Part shown: positions 41,013 to 50,353 of the stretch, one piece after another
How the letters are laid out: every line of letters begins with the position of its first letter
Position numbering within the stretch: the stretch's first letter is position 1
Assembly: GCA_965237875.1 (NCBI GenBank)
Contig: CBDEGP010000002.1
Coordinates: forward strand, 186,001-250,000
Origin: DAOUJI01 sp965237875
GTDB lineage: Bacteria; Chloroflexota; Dehalococcoidia; Lucifugimonadales; JAGWBF01
Length of the DNA stretch: 64,000 nucleotides
Reading direction: 5' to 3'
The notes under the pieces: model-generated
The model's input: the letters and a program-made list of their open reading frames with translations, nothing else
What the model was told of the DNA's origin: nothing
The model's database searches: none
Translations under genes and position numbers: made by a program

Positions 41013-41108
41013 CCCGACCGCCGCGGGGCCGCTCAGGGGCGCCCAAATCGGTTTATCGGCGCTATAGTGGCTTGTCCCGACGTCACAAGATTCAAGGGAG
41101 GGCTAGGC

Positions 41109-41960
41109 ATGGCAGCACAAGAGCCAAGAATTCTCATAGACGGTCTTACATTCCCTGAAGGACCCCGCTGGCACGACGGCAGGCTGTATTTTTCCGACAT
41201 CCACGCCCATCAGGTCAAGGCCGTGGACATGGAGGGGCGGCTGGAGGTAATCGCAGACGTTCCCACCAAGCCGTCGGGACTGGGCTGGCTGCCCGACGGG
41301 CGCATGTTGATTGTTTCCATGCTCACAAAGAAGCTCCTGCGCCTAGGCGCAGGCGGTCTTGAAGAAGCGGCGGACCTCGCCCCGTTCTTCAGCGGGCACG
41401 CCAACGACATGGTCGTGGATCAGGAGGGCAGGGCCTACATAGGAAACACGGGAGCCGAGATATGGAGTGACCCTCCAACCGAGTTTCAGCCTTGCCACGT
41501 AGCCATGGTTTCACCGGACGGTGAAGCCCGGGTGGTGGCCCGCGATCTTCTCGGCCCCAACGGCATGGTCATCACACAGGACGGGCGGACGCTCATAGTG
41601 GCGGAGCCGCGGGGCGAAAGGCTCACCGCGTTCACCATCGAGGCCGACGGTTCGCTGAGCAATCAACGGGTCTGGGCAGAGCTTGAAGGTCCGCCCGACG
41701 GCATAGCGGTGGATGCGGAGGACTGCGTGTGGGCTTCAGTGCCCAGGTCGCCGGGGAAATTCCTCCGCGTGGCCGAAGGCGGCAAAATCAAGCAGCGGTT
41801 CGAGGTGAGCGACAGGCTGGGAATCGCCTGCGCCCTCGGAGGGCCCGGCCGGAATACCCTCTTCATGCTGGAATCCTTCGCCTCGGCGCCCGACAGCAAG
41901 CCGGGCAACGGACGCATCCGCATAGTCGAGGTGGACACGCCGGGGGCCGGCTGGCCCTAG
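41109..41960 (+). CDS. SMP-30/gluconolactonase-like protein
   Basis: The 283-residue beta-propeller matches the SMP-30/gluconolactonase/LRE family: EGPRWHDGRLYFSDI at the N-terminus holds the metal-binding Glu, and GPNGMVITQDGRTLIVAE and PPDGIAVDAEDCVWAS follow the family pattern. Members hydrolyse sugar or other lactones. I use the ATG at 41109, which has GGGAGGG upstream. A convergent hairpin terminator lies after the stop. Confidence 0.88.
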   Translation: MAAQEPRILIDGLTFPEGPRWHDGRLYFSDIHAHQVKAVDMEGRLEVIADVPTKPSGLGWLPDGRMLIVSMLTKKLLRLGAGGLEEAADLAPFFSGHANDMVVDQEGRAYIGNTGAEIWSDPPTEFQPCHVAMVSPDGEARVVARDLLGPNGMVITQDGRTLIVAEPRGERLTAFTIEADGSLSNQRVWAELEGPPDGIAVDAEDCVWASVPRSPGKFLRVAEGGKIKQRFEVSDRLGIACALGGPGRNTLFMLESFASAPDSKPGNGRIRIVEVDTPGAGWP

Positions 41961-41984
41961 TCCGGGGCGCGCTTCTCGTTCCTG

Positions 41985-42006
41985 AGGCCCTTGTCCCCCA
42001 GGGCCT
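41985..42006. terminator. Hairpin between convergent SMP-30 and MFS genes
   Basis: AGGCCCT (41985-41991) pairs with AGGGCCT (42000-42006) around an 8-nt loop, followed by TTTAA. It ends directly at the stop codon of the minus-strand MFS gene. Confidence 0.5.
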
Positions 42007-43347
42007 TTAAGGGCTGACCGTGCCGGATTCCGGGCGAGGCCGGAAGGCTGCCGCCTTGCTTTGGGGTTCGCCAAGGAGCAGGTAGAAGCAGGACCCGACG
42101 AAACTGACCGCCGCCACGGTTAGGAAGGGCATATAGAAGCTGCCGGTGAAGTCGTAGGCGTATCCGGCCATCAACGGCGCGACAAGCAGGACTACGTTCA
42201 TGGGCACCATCGACATTCCCGTGATGCTGGCGAACGCTTTGCGCCCGAAATATACCCCGCGCACCGATGAGGTGGGGCTTGTCCTGCCTCCCCAACCTAT
42301 GCCCATCAGCACGGCGAATAGAAACGCCATGGGCACACTGTCAAAGACCGTAAGCACGACTATCGACAGAGACTGAAACGCCGCGAACCCGAAGAGTGAG
42401 TAACGGATGGGGAGCCGGTCGGACAGCCAGCCGCCGATCAGGGTAAACACGGCGGCCACGCCCATTATGGTTGCGCTGACAAAGCCTACTGTGGTCAGGT
42501 CGAACTGCCGGTCGTCAAGCAACAGGCCAAGGTGGACCATGATGGTCACGTTCACCGTGGCGCCAAAGGCGTGGCCGAGGGAAATCAGCCAGAAGGACCT
42601 GGTCTGAATCGCCTCCCACACGGAAAAGTCGGAGTCTTCGTCCTCCGACGCTGAGATGGGCTGAGCTTGCCCGGCGGGAATGGGCGCCCTCTCGGGGGCG
42701 CCGTCGGGGCGCTGTCCGTACTCCTCCGGCCTGTTGCGTATCATGAGGCAGATGGGAACGGCGGCAATCAGTGTAAACACCCCTACGATTTCGGCCACGT
42801 CACGCCATCGCTCCAGCCCGTGGGCATCAGGGTCGATGGTCCATCCAAGGAGAGGCGGGACCGCCACCCCGCCTAGGTAGAAGCCTTCCATGGAAATGGC
42901 CATGGCCAGAGATCGTCTGCGGTGGAACCAGTGGTTCAGCGCCGTCATCATGGGCAGCCAGGTGCCTATTCCGCCTCCCATTCCCATGATCACAAAAGAG
43001 AGATAGAACATCCAGAGGCTCTGGACTTGACTGAAGAGGAGGAACCCTCCGCCCATAATCCACAGCCCGATAAGCGTCATCCACCGAGGCCCCAACTTGT
43101 CCACCATGTATCCGCCGATGGGGCCCATCACCGAGCCTTCCGCCCGCTGGAATGACCATGCCAGCGAGAGCTGCGCCGGACTCCATGCGAATCTCTGCTT
43201 CAGCACCACGTTCCACACGGGCATTCCCGTAAACAGCGGGCCTGTGCCCAGCATCATGACGACGGCGCCTATTCCCACCAGCCACCATCCGTAGAAGACG
43301 CCTCGAACTTGGGGCAATGAGCGAAGGGACAGCCTTATCTGGGCCAA
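42007..43347 (-). CDS. MFS transporter (OFA/MCT-like)
   Basis: The 446-residue protein has twelve predicted transmembrane helices, with a central loop of about 40 residues rich in Glu/Pro. The N-terminal FYGWWLVGIGAVVMM and RWMTLIGLWIMGGGFLLFSQ segments recall oxalate/formate and monocarboxylate-type transporters. It uses a TTG start. The substrate is unknown, perhaps an organic acid. The NHL gene lies upstream on the same strand. Confidence 0.85.
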   Translation of the reverse strand: MAQIRLSLRSLPQVRGVFYGWWLVGIGAVVMMLGTGPLFTGMPVWNVVLKQRFAWSPAQLSLAWSFQRAEGSVMGPIGGYMVDKLGPRWMTLIGLWIMGGGFLLFSQVQSLWMFYLSFVIMGMGGGIGTWLPMMTALNHWFHRRRSLAMAISMEGFYLGGVAVPPLLGWTIDPDAHGLERWRDVAEIVGVFTLIAAVPICLMIRNRPEEYGQRPDGAPERAPIPAGQAQPISASEDEDSDFSVWEAIQTRSFWLISLGHAFGATVNVTIMVHLGLLLDDRQFDLTTVGFVSATIMGVAAVFTLIGGWLSDRLPIRYSLFGFAAFQSLSIVVLTVFDSVPMAFLFAVLMGIGWGGRTSPTSSVRGVYFGRKAFASITGMSMVPMNVVLLVAPLMAGYAYDFTGSFYMPFLTVAAVSFVGSCFYLLLGEPQSKAAAFRPRPESGTVSP

Positions 43348-43471
43348 GACGTCCGCCTATTGCGCGTCTCGAGTGAGCGGCCCGTCACGTTGGCCAAAGG
43401 GGAGCTTCCGGACGGCGTTGGGGCGCCGGGCGTGGAGCGAGAACCATGTAGAAGGCGGGGCCCGGAGGGCG

Positions 43472-44572
43472 TCACAAGTTGAATTGTGCCTCGATCCAGT
43501 CGCGTTCTTTGACGTATACCTGGATGCGGCTGGCGGTGGACTCCAGCACCATGATGCGGCCTTCCGCGTCAACCCTGACCGTCGTGGGCCTTCTGAAGTG
43601 ACGCTCTACGGAGGTGTCAGCCCTTTTCCTTGCGGTCTGCTGCTCCGGCTTGGAGCTCACTTTGCGTTGGGTCCACGCCGAAAGCTCCGTCGCGTCTCCT
43701 TCGAAACGGTGGAGGAAGGCGCCGTCCGGTTCGTAAACGATGACCTGGTGTGTTTCCCAGTCGGTCACGTATACGTCTCCGTCGCCGTCCACGGCGACGC
43801 TTGAGGGACGGTGCAGCTCGCCCTGACCTGAGCCCGGAACCCCAAAAACGGCCAGCACGTCCCCGTATGGAGAGAACTTCTGCACCCTGGAATTTCTCCA
43901 GTCGGCCACGTAAACATTGTTTTCCTTGTCGACGGTCAGGTGCCAGGGAAGGTTGAACTCTCCCTCTTCGCGCCCGTAACCGCCCCACTTGCGCAGGAAC
44001 GTGCCGTCTTTCGTGAAGACCTGGACCCGGTGGTTGTAGGTGTCGGAAACGTACAGCGTGTCTTCCGCATCGAAGGCCAGCCCTGTGGGGCCGTTAAGCT
44101 CACCGTCCCGAGTGGCGTCGCGGGCCCCCACCTTCTTCAAGTACAGGTCGAAGTGTATACCCCACGTATTCGGAGCGGGGAAAACCATGTCTTCGGGGGC
44201 TCCGTCTCCGGGTTTGTCAGCCCCCCAGCTTCCCACAGGATTGCCGTCCCTATCGAAGATGTAAATCCCATTCGTGTATTCATCCGCGACGTATACGTTC
44301 TCGTCGCTGTCCACGGCAACCCCGCTGGGGAAGGGGCCTCTTCCCTCAAGAAAGTCCAGTCCCCGGCTGTCCCAGAGCAGCTCTGAGTCCAACGTACATT
44401 TGGTGATGCCTTGGCTCGGCAGGAACTCGTACCCCTTGCTTATCACGTAGAGAGACCGATCGGAGCCGAGGGCGAAGTCCGACGGAAAAAAGAATCCGGC
44501 CCCGTTTAGGCCCACACCTCCGAGGCAATATTCATAGTTGAAAGTCCTACCCCGAACGTGTTTCGTGAACAT
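43472..44572 (-). CDS. NHL-repeat beta-propeller protein
   Basis: The 366-residue protein contains about five NHL repeats, marked by PSGVAVDSDENVYVADEY, PTGLAFDAEDTLYVSDTYNHRVQVFTKDG, PWHLTVDKENNVYVADWRNSRVQKFSPYG and PSSVAVDGDGDVYVTDWETHQVIVYEPDG. It has no signal peptide. NHL propellers act as binding scaffolds or lyases; nothing here decides between them. It follows the DUF1800 gene by 73 bp on the same strand. Confidence 0.88.
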   Translation of the reverse strand: MFTKHVRGRTFNYEYCLGGVGLNGAGFFFPSDFALGSDRSLYVISKGYEFLPSQGITKCTLDSELLWDSRGLDFLEGRGPFPSGVAVDSDENVYVADEYTNGIYIFDRDGNPVGSWGADKPGDGAPEDMVFPAPNTWGIHFDLYLKKVGARDATRDGELNGPTGLAFDAEDTLYVSDTYNHRVQVFTKDGTFLRKWGGYGREEGEFNLPWHLTVDKENNVYVADWRNSRVQKFSPYGDVLAVFGVPGSGQGELHRPSSVAVDGDGDVYVTDWETHQVIVYEPDGAFLHRFEGDATELSAWTQRKVSSKPEQQTARKRADTSVERHFRRPTTVRVDAEGRIMVLESTASRIQVYVKERDWIEAQFNL

Positions 44573-44645
44573 GCTTCCTCCTATTGGCGCCCAGAACTAA
44601 GCGGCCGCCGCTTCACCGGCTCCGGCACGGCTTGGGACCCTGACG

Positions 44646-46052
44646 TCAAGCAAACTGGTACTCCCTGGTGGAGGCAATCAGCCCGAACATGTCTCCCACT
44701 CTTCGAGTGGACGCCCTGGACTCCTCCGCCGTGTCCCATTTCAGGGCGCCGTCCCGCTGGGCCATCGCCGCCAGCTGGTCGCGCGTGCTGTCCAGCGTCT
44801 CCAACGGCCCCAACAGGTCCAGGCAAGCGTCTACGAAGGCCGAGGGTTCCAGGGCGCCTCGACTGCGAATCCTCTGCACCAGAGCCTTGACGCCGGGGTA
44901 CTCGACGTTGGACAAGGCGTCGGCGCAAAAGTTTATCCGGCGGACCAGAGACCCGCTGTCTATCCACTCGGCCCCGAAATGCCATCCTTCCACGCTGGGA
45001 GGGTCGCAGAGGAACTGGCCCATGTAAGTGCATTCCTGACCCAGGGGCTCGAGTCCGGGCCTGGGATAGATGAAGTCGCCCACCAGTCTCATGGTCCCCG
45101 CCACCACTTCAGCAGGGCTCTTCACCCTTTGGAAGCGCGCTTCCTTGAAGAAGTCGGAGTTGAAGATGACCCGGAGGGTGTCTCGGACCTCGTAACCGGA
45201 GGCGACAAAGGATTCTCCGATGACATTCACGGCCACCGGGTCTCTGGGCGGCGTGTGAAGCCATGAAGGCACCTGCGCCTCATCCGCGACGAAGAAATTA
45301 TAGAGGTGCCTTGCTATGAAACGCACGGTGGCTGGCTGGCGGATAATGATGTCAATTACGTCCTCGCCGTTGAAGCGGCCCCGGTGACCCAGGAAGTTCT
45401 TCTCCCCGTCGTCGTGGTCGTCGGGCCTGTATTCGAAGTTCCAGAGGAACCTGCCGAGTCCGATTGAGGGCGGCTTAGGGGCTATGGTCCATCCCGTGAA
45501 GGCGCGGGCGCACTCGAACACGTCCTCTTCGGTGTAGTTGCCCTGACCCATTGAAAACAGCTCCAGAAGCTCACGGCCCCAGTTCTCGTTGAGCTGGTCC
45601 TTGGAGTTGTAGTTGTTGTCCAGCCAGTAGATCATAGCCGGGTTCTTTGCAAGCTCCACCAGCAACTCACGATAGTTGCCTAGGCCCTGGCGGCGGAACA
45701 TGTTCAGCTGCCGCGCCATCTCCTGGGGGTTGTCCAGCTTGGCGTTGCCGGTGGCGAACACCATGTGCCAGAACAGGGATATCTTCTCTTCCAGCGGCCT
45801 GGGATTGTTAATCAGGTAGTAGATGTGACGGGAGCTTGAGCTCGGAGGGCCGAAGCCGGCCTCCATGAACGGGTAGGTCCTCAGCAGCAGTTCCGGGTTC
45901 ATGGGAGGGACTCCATGAGCATCGGGGTCCAGAAGCTCTTCAACCGTTTCTTCATACCCCTTCGCGGCCCGCTCCTCAAGCTCGTCGCGGCCCACGCCGA
46001 ATCCCGCTCTACGCATCAAGTGGGCCATGAGAGCCAAGTCTGCATCTGCCAT
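44646..46052 (-). CDS. DUF1800 protein
   Basis: The 468-residue protein matches DUF1800 (PF08811): HLMRRAGFGVGRDEL near the N-terminus, EKISLFWHMVFATG (about 95), the GRELLELFSMGQGNYTEEDVFECARAFTGWTI block (about 170-205) and PAEVVAGTMRLVG (about 325). The role is unknown; homologues are often encoded next to DUF1501 genes, which are absent here. It has no signal peptide. It probably forms an operon with the NHL gene. Confidence 0.88.
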   Translation of the reverse strand: MADADLALMAHLMRRAGFGVGRDELEERAAKGYEETVEELLDPDAHGVPPMNPELLLRTYPFMEAGFGPPSSSSRHIYYLINNPRPLEEKISLFWHMVFATGNAKLDNPQEMARQLNMFRRQGLGNYRELLVELAKNPAMIYWLDNNYNSKDQLNENWGRELLELFSMGQGNYTEEDVFECARAFTGWTIAPKPPSIGLGRFLWNFEYRPDDHDDGEKNFLGHRGRFNGEDVIDIIIRQPATVRFIARHLYNFFVADEAQVPSWLHTPPRDPVAVNVIGESFVASGYEVRDTLRVIFNSDFFKEARFQRVKSPAEVVAGTMRLVGDFIYPRPGLEPLGQECTYMGQFLCDPPSVEGWHFGAEWIDSGSLVRRINFCADALSNVEYPGVKALVQRIRSRGALEPSAFVDACLDLLGPLETLDSTRDQLAAMAQRDGALKWDTAEESRASTRRVGDMFGLIASTREYQFA

Positions 46053-46243
46053 TGCCGTCGTTCTCCTTTAACGGTTGGATAGGCCAGGCGTGGAGCGCTT
46101 GCCCCGATCATCGTCTAGGGATAGCATACTACAATGGCCCCGCACGGCGCATCCACCGCACTAGTTTCAAGGACTTGCACCGGCGGCGCCGTCCCCATGC
46201 GGAATTCGGCCGGTTGACAGCCTGAAATCGAGGAGTTCTTCTT

Positions 46244-47011
46244 ATGGACCGGTTGTTCGATCTAACGGGCAAGGCGGCAATAGTCACCGGCGGCAACGGC
46301 GGCCTAGGGCTGGCCATGGCCTTGGGGCTGGCCGGAGCGGGAGCCGACATAGCGGTGGCGGCCCGCAACGCGGAAAAAACCGCCAAGGCCCTCTCTCAGA
46401 TTGAGGCTCAGGGAGCGCGGGCCGTCGGAATCACCGCCGACGTAACCCAGGAGTCCGACATCCGGCGGATGGCAGCGGAGGCTTATGACGCCTTCGGGAG
46501 AGTAGACATACTGGTCAACAACGCGGGCACGGTCGTGCGTAAAGACCCCCAGGACATCAGCTCGGAAGAATGGGACTGGGTCCTGGACGTCAACCTTCGC
46601 GGCGCATTCCTGGCCGCCAGGGAAGTTTACCCCCACATGAAAAGCCAGGGCGGAGGCAAGATCATCAACATAGGGTCCATGTTCTCGTTGTTCGGCGGAG
46701 GGGGCAGCGGAGCGGCGTACTCCTCCAGCAAGGGAGGCGTCGTGCAGCTTTCCAAAAGCCTGGCTGTGGCCTGGGCCAAGGACAATATCCAGTCCAACGC
46801 CGTATTGCCCGGCTGGTTTATGACCGAGTTGGCCTCGGACATCCCCGCCAACCAGCCGGAGCGGTACGACCTGATCAACCGCCGCATACCTGCCCAACAC
46901 TGGGGCGACCCGGACGACCTTCAGGGCGTTGCCGTATTTCTGGCGGCCAAAGCATCGGACTACGTCACCGGGGCCGTCATTACGGTGGACGGCGGCTATT
47001 CGATAATGTAG
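46244..47011 (+). CDS. SDR-family oxidoreductase
   Basis: The 255-residue short-chain dehydrogenase/reductase is of the classical type: VTGGNGGLGLAMA for cofactor binding, NNAGTV (about 88), GSMFS near the catalytic serine, and YSSSK for the active site (about 158). The C-terminus has the usual DYVTGAVITVDGGYSI. The pattern resembles gluconate 5-dehydrogenase and 3-ketoacyl reductase types; the substrate is unknown. GAGGAG lies before the ATG. Confidence 0.92.
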   Translation: MDRLFDLTGKAAIVTGGNGGLGLAMALGLAGAGADIAVAARNAEKTAKALSQIEAQGARAVGITADVTQESDIRRMAAEAYDAFGRVDILVNNAGTVVRKDPQDISSEEWDWVLDVNLRGAFLAAREVYPHMKSQGGGKIINIGSMFSLFGGGGSGAAYSSSKGGVVQLSKSLAVAWAKDNIQSNAVLPGWFMTELASDIPANQPERYDLINRRIPAQHWGDPDDLQGVAVFLAAKASDYVTGAVITVDGGYSIM

Positions 47012-47023
47012 ACCCCGCCGAAT

Positions 47024-48829
47024 CTAACCGGGGCTTTCCGGCTTATCGGCTTCTTCCACGTTCGAATCGTCCACGTCCAGGCGTTCGCCCACCCCCTCAA
47101 AGGGCAGACCGTCCTCCGCATCTTCATTAGGCCCGAACTGCAGGTCTCTCCTCAAAGAGTCCAACAGGTTGTCAACTTGCTCAGGATCAGTTTGGTAGCG
47201 CATCAGCGTGTGGCGAAGTATCTCCAGCCCGGCCTCCATCTGGGGCCATACCACCTCCTTGACGCCCAACCTCATGAAACGCTCGCCCTCGTCGCGCCAG
47301 CGGACCCTCGCAACGATGTCCAGGTCCGGGTTCATCCTCAGTCCGTGCTGCGCCGCTACCCAGGCCGAAGCCAGGTCTCCGGTGCTGATGACCATCAGCC
47401 GGGAGTTCTTGACGCCGGCCGCCTCCAACACGACGTCACTGCTCACCGATCCGTTAATGACGTACTGTCCGCGGCCGCGGTGTCGCGCGACGACGTGGGG
47501 GTCCAGGTCTATCCCTGAGTAGGGAATGCCGTGGTATTCCAGCGTGAGGGCAACCAGAGCGCCCACCCTTCCGAGCCCGCATATTACTACGTGGTCTTTC
47601 AGGGGAGCGGCTGAATCGCGCATACGTGCGGTCTCCGCCCCGTAGGGCCGCAGCATGATGAATCTCTGACTGACCGAAGACAGCGCCTTGTGCCCGGCGG
47701 CGATGACGCCGGGAGTCAACGCCATCGTCACCACCGCGGACACCACAACCAGTGACAGGAAGTTCTGGTCTACAATTGCCCGGTCAGTTGCTGACTCGGC
47801 CAACAGGAAGCTGAACTCTCCGATTTGCACTACGCCCACGCCGGTCAGGAGGGCGGTGTAGGGCAGGTATCCAAACCCGCGCATCAACGTGGACACCAGT
47901 ATGAACTTCACAACCATCACAAAAGCGGCGGTGGCCAAGACCAGACCCACGTTGTTGGCGAGATAGGTCCAGTCCACCAACATGCCAAGGGACACAAAGA
48001 AAAGCGCCGCAAACGTGTCTCTCAGGGGGATTATCTCCGACAAGGCCCGGTGCCCGAAGTCGGACTCGCTGAGCAGCGCGCCGGCAACGAAGGCCCCCAC
48101 CGCCGCCGACAACCCGGCGACTTCCGTGATGGCGGACGCGGCGAAGGTGAGCGCCACCACCGTAAGGATGAACGCCTCCCGCGACCCCAAATGGGCCACC
48201 CACCTCAGCAACAGAGGCAGCGCCTTCCATCCGAGGACTCCCATTACGGCCAACACCGCAACGGCTTTGCCAAGCCCCAACCCGACTTCCGAAAGCAGCG
48301 AGCTCCCTGCGCCGCCCATTGCCGGAAGCACGGCTATCATGGGAATGAAGGCGAGGTCCTGTATCAGAAGAATGCCGGTCAGCAATCGACCGTGGACGCT
48401 GTCGAGCTCGCCCCGGTCCATAAGGGACTTCAACACCACCATAGTGCTGCTCAACGATACGACCATTCCGAAAACGACGGACTGCTCCGGAGACCAACCC
48501 AGTCCGAATCCCAACGGGTAGGCAAGGCCCACGACGGCGATAACCTGCAGAACCCCGCCGAGGACCACAGCTTTGCCCATCTTTCGCAGGTCCCGGAAGG
48601 AAACCTCCACACCGACGGCAAAGAGCAGCAACACCACGCCGAACTCCGCCAGAGTGCGCACCGACTCCACGTCGCCCACTGCTTCCAGACCGTGGGGCCC
48701 CATAATCATCCCCACTACTATGTAGCCGAGAAGTACGGGAAAACGGGCCAGGCGGGCCGCCAGACCCCCGGCGGCGGCCGCAGCAATTACGGTGGCGATG
48801 TCTAGGAACAGGCTGTTATCGAGTTGCAT
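47024..48829 (-). CDS. KefB-type CPA2 cation/proton antiporter with RCK domain
   Basis: The 601-residue protein has an N-terminal antiporter domain with about twelve helices (GYIVVGMIMGPHGLEAVG, LLLFAVGVEVSFRDLRKMG, ALLSESDFGHRALSEIIPLRDTFAALFFVSLGM) and a C-terminal TrkA-N nucleotide-binding domain (about 405-520) with VVICGLGRVGALVALTL. It exchanges K+ or Na+ for protons and is probably gated by NAD(H). The RCK domain lies on the same chain, as in KefB and KefC. It is convergent with the SDR gene, 12 bp apart. Confidence 0.92.
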   Translation of the reverse strand: MQLDNSLFLDIATVIAAAAAGGLAARLARFPVLLGYIVVGMIMGPHGLEAVGDVESVRTLAEFGVVLLLFAVGVEVSFRDLRKMGKAVVLGGVLQVIAVVGLAYPLGFGLGWSPEQSVVFGMVVSLSSTMVVLKSLMDRGELDSVHGRLLTGILLIQDLAFIPMIAVLPAMGGAGSSLLSEVGLGLGKAVAVLAVMGVLGWKALPLLLRWVAHLGSREAFILTVVALTFAASAITEVAGLSAAVGAFVAGALLSESDFGHRALSEIIPLRDTFAALFFVSLGMLVDWTYLANNVGLVLATAAFVMVVKFILVSTLMRGFGYLPYTALLTGVGVVQIGEFSFLLAESATDRAIVDQNFLSLVVVSAVVTMALTPGVIAAGHKALSSVSQRFIMLRPYGAETARMRDSAAPLKDHVVICGLGRVGALVALTLEYHGIPYSGIDLDPHVVARHRGRGQYVINGSVSSDVVLEAAGVKNSRLMVISTGDLASAWVAAQHGLRMNPDLDIVARVRWRDEGERFMRLGVKEVVWPQMEAGLEILRHTLMRYQTDPEQVDNLLDSLRRDLQFGPNEDAEDGLPFEGVGERLDVDDSNVEEADKPESPG

Positions 48830-49023
48830 TTCGTTCCGGGAATGTTTCGGTACTGTCTTAGATTATCCCTGTTTTGTACTTGCGCTGAAAACAAACGGGG
48901 AAGGGGGAATCGATGTCTTTTCGCATCCCGTCATTGTCCGGCCGACCCTGTAAGTTCCCGCCGCATACCGCGGCAAAACGATGAAGAATCAAGGTTTAGC
49001 TGGTAGAGTAGCTGTGTGAGCCT

Positions 49024-50304
49024 ATGAAACAAGACAGCCAAGCCCCCAACCCAGCCCCGGAGAGCCGTTACCGTGTAAGGACGTTCGCTTCGCTAGCCCA
49101 CAGGGACTACCGGTTCCTGTTTGCGGGAAATCTGTTCAACAACATGGCTCTGTGGCTCCAGTTGATTACCCTGAGCTGGCTGACGTGGGAGTTGACCAAG
49201 GACCCGGAGACAGGTCAGGGTTCGGCCCTGTTGTCCGGGACCGCAGGCGGGCTAAGGGCCCTGCCCACGTTGTTCATCGGGCCGTGGGCCGGGGTGCTCG
49301 CAGACCGTTTCGACCGTCGGAAGCTCCTCTCCTGGAGCCAGATATTCATGGCGGTCATGGCCATATCGTTTGCCGTCATGATTATCGCCGGTCAGGTGGA
49401 GGTCTGGCACGTTTTCCTATATGCGGCGGTGACGGCAATCTCCAGCGCAATCATTCAACCCGCCCGCATGGCCCTGGTAGCCAACACCGTGCCGCGTCGC
49501 GACCTGGGGAATGCAATGGCGCTCTTTGCGATGACGGTCACCAGCATGAGACTGGCTGGAGCGTTCATAGGCGGCATGCTTATCAAGTACGCCGGAGTCG
49601 AATGGGCCTTCTTCCTGGAGGGAGGCTCCTACGCGGCGATGGGGCTGCTGCTCATCCCTATGAGGACGCCCTACTATGAGAAGCCCACCACCATGGGATC
49701 GGGGGCGCTGTCCAGCCTGAAAGACGGGGTTCTGTACATTTTGAACGAGAACCGCATCATTCTCCATTTGATGGGGCTTACACTGATACTCGCCTTCGTG
49801 TTCTTGCCGCTGGCGCCGCTTCTTCCGGCCTACGCATCAGGAGTCCTGGGCGAAGAAGCCAACGTCAACGGGTTCCTGATGGGAAGCATGGGAGCTGGAG
49901 GTCTTCTCACCACCTTTGTAATCGCCTCCGTCGGCTTTCCATTGGGGACCGGCAGGTCCGGTCTGGCGGCTCTGGTGTTGGGGTCCGCAATGATACTGGT
50001 GATGGCCCAGTCCCACTGGCTTCTGTTGTCCATGGTTGTAATTGCCTTTATTGGCTGCTGCCAGACCATCTTCATAGTGGGCAACATTACTTTGATTCAA
50101 AGCATGGTCCCCGATACTTTGAGGGGGCGGGTCAGCAGCATATGGAGCTTGCAGAACGCCCTGAATCCTCTGGCCATTCTGCTCACAGGACTCTTCATAG
50201 ACCTTTATTCGGCTTCCGGAGCCTTCACAATCATATCGGCAGTCAGCGTGGGCGTCTCGCTGTTCTTCCTGGCGGCGTTCAGACAGGTCCGCAACCTGAA
50301 ATAG
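49024..50304 (+). CDS. MFS_3-type exporter
   Basis: The 426-residue protein has twelve predicted helices and the MFS_3 (PF05977) pattern: HRDYRFLFAGNLFNNMALWLQ, then LFIGPWAGVLADRFDRRKLL with the A-motif between helices 2 and 3, and GRVSSIWSLQNALNPLA in the second half. These proteins usually export small molecules or drugs. It is paralogous in type to the gene at 51571. No specific substrate can be given. Confidence 0.88.
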   Translation: MKQDSQAPNPAPESRYRVRTFASLAHRDYRFLFAGNLFNNMALWLQLITLSWLTWELTKDPETGQGSALLSGTAGGLRALPTLFIGPWAGVLADRFDRRKLLSWSQIFMAVMAISFAVMIIAGQVEVWHVFLYAAVTAISSAIIQPARMALVANTVPRRDLGNAMALFAMTVTSMRLAGAFIGGMLIKYAGVEWAFFLEGGSYAAMGLLLIPMRTPYYEKPTTMGSGALSSLKDGVLYILNENRIILHLMGLTLILAFVFLPLAPLLPAYASGVLGEEANVNGFLMGSMGAGGLLTTFVIASVGFPLGTGRSGLAALVLGSAMILVMAQSHWLLLSMVVIAFIGCCQTIFIVGNITLIQSMVPDTLRGRVSSIWSLQNALNPLAILLTGLFIDLYSASGAFTIISAVSVGVSLFFLAAFRQVRNLK

Positions 50305-50353
50305 CGCGGCTCTCTGTCCAAGCGTCTTTGGCTCTAAACATTCGAACGCCCGG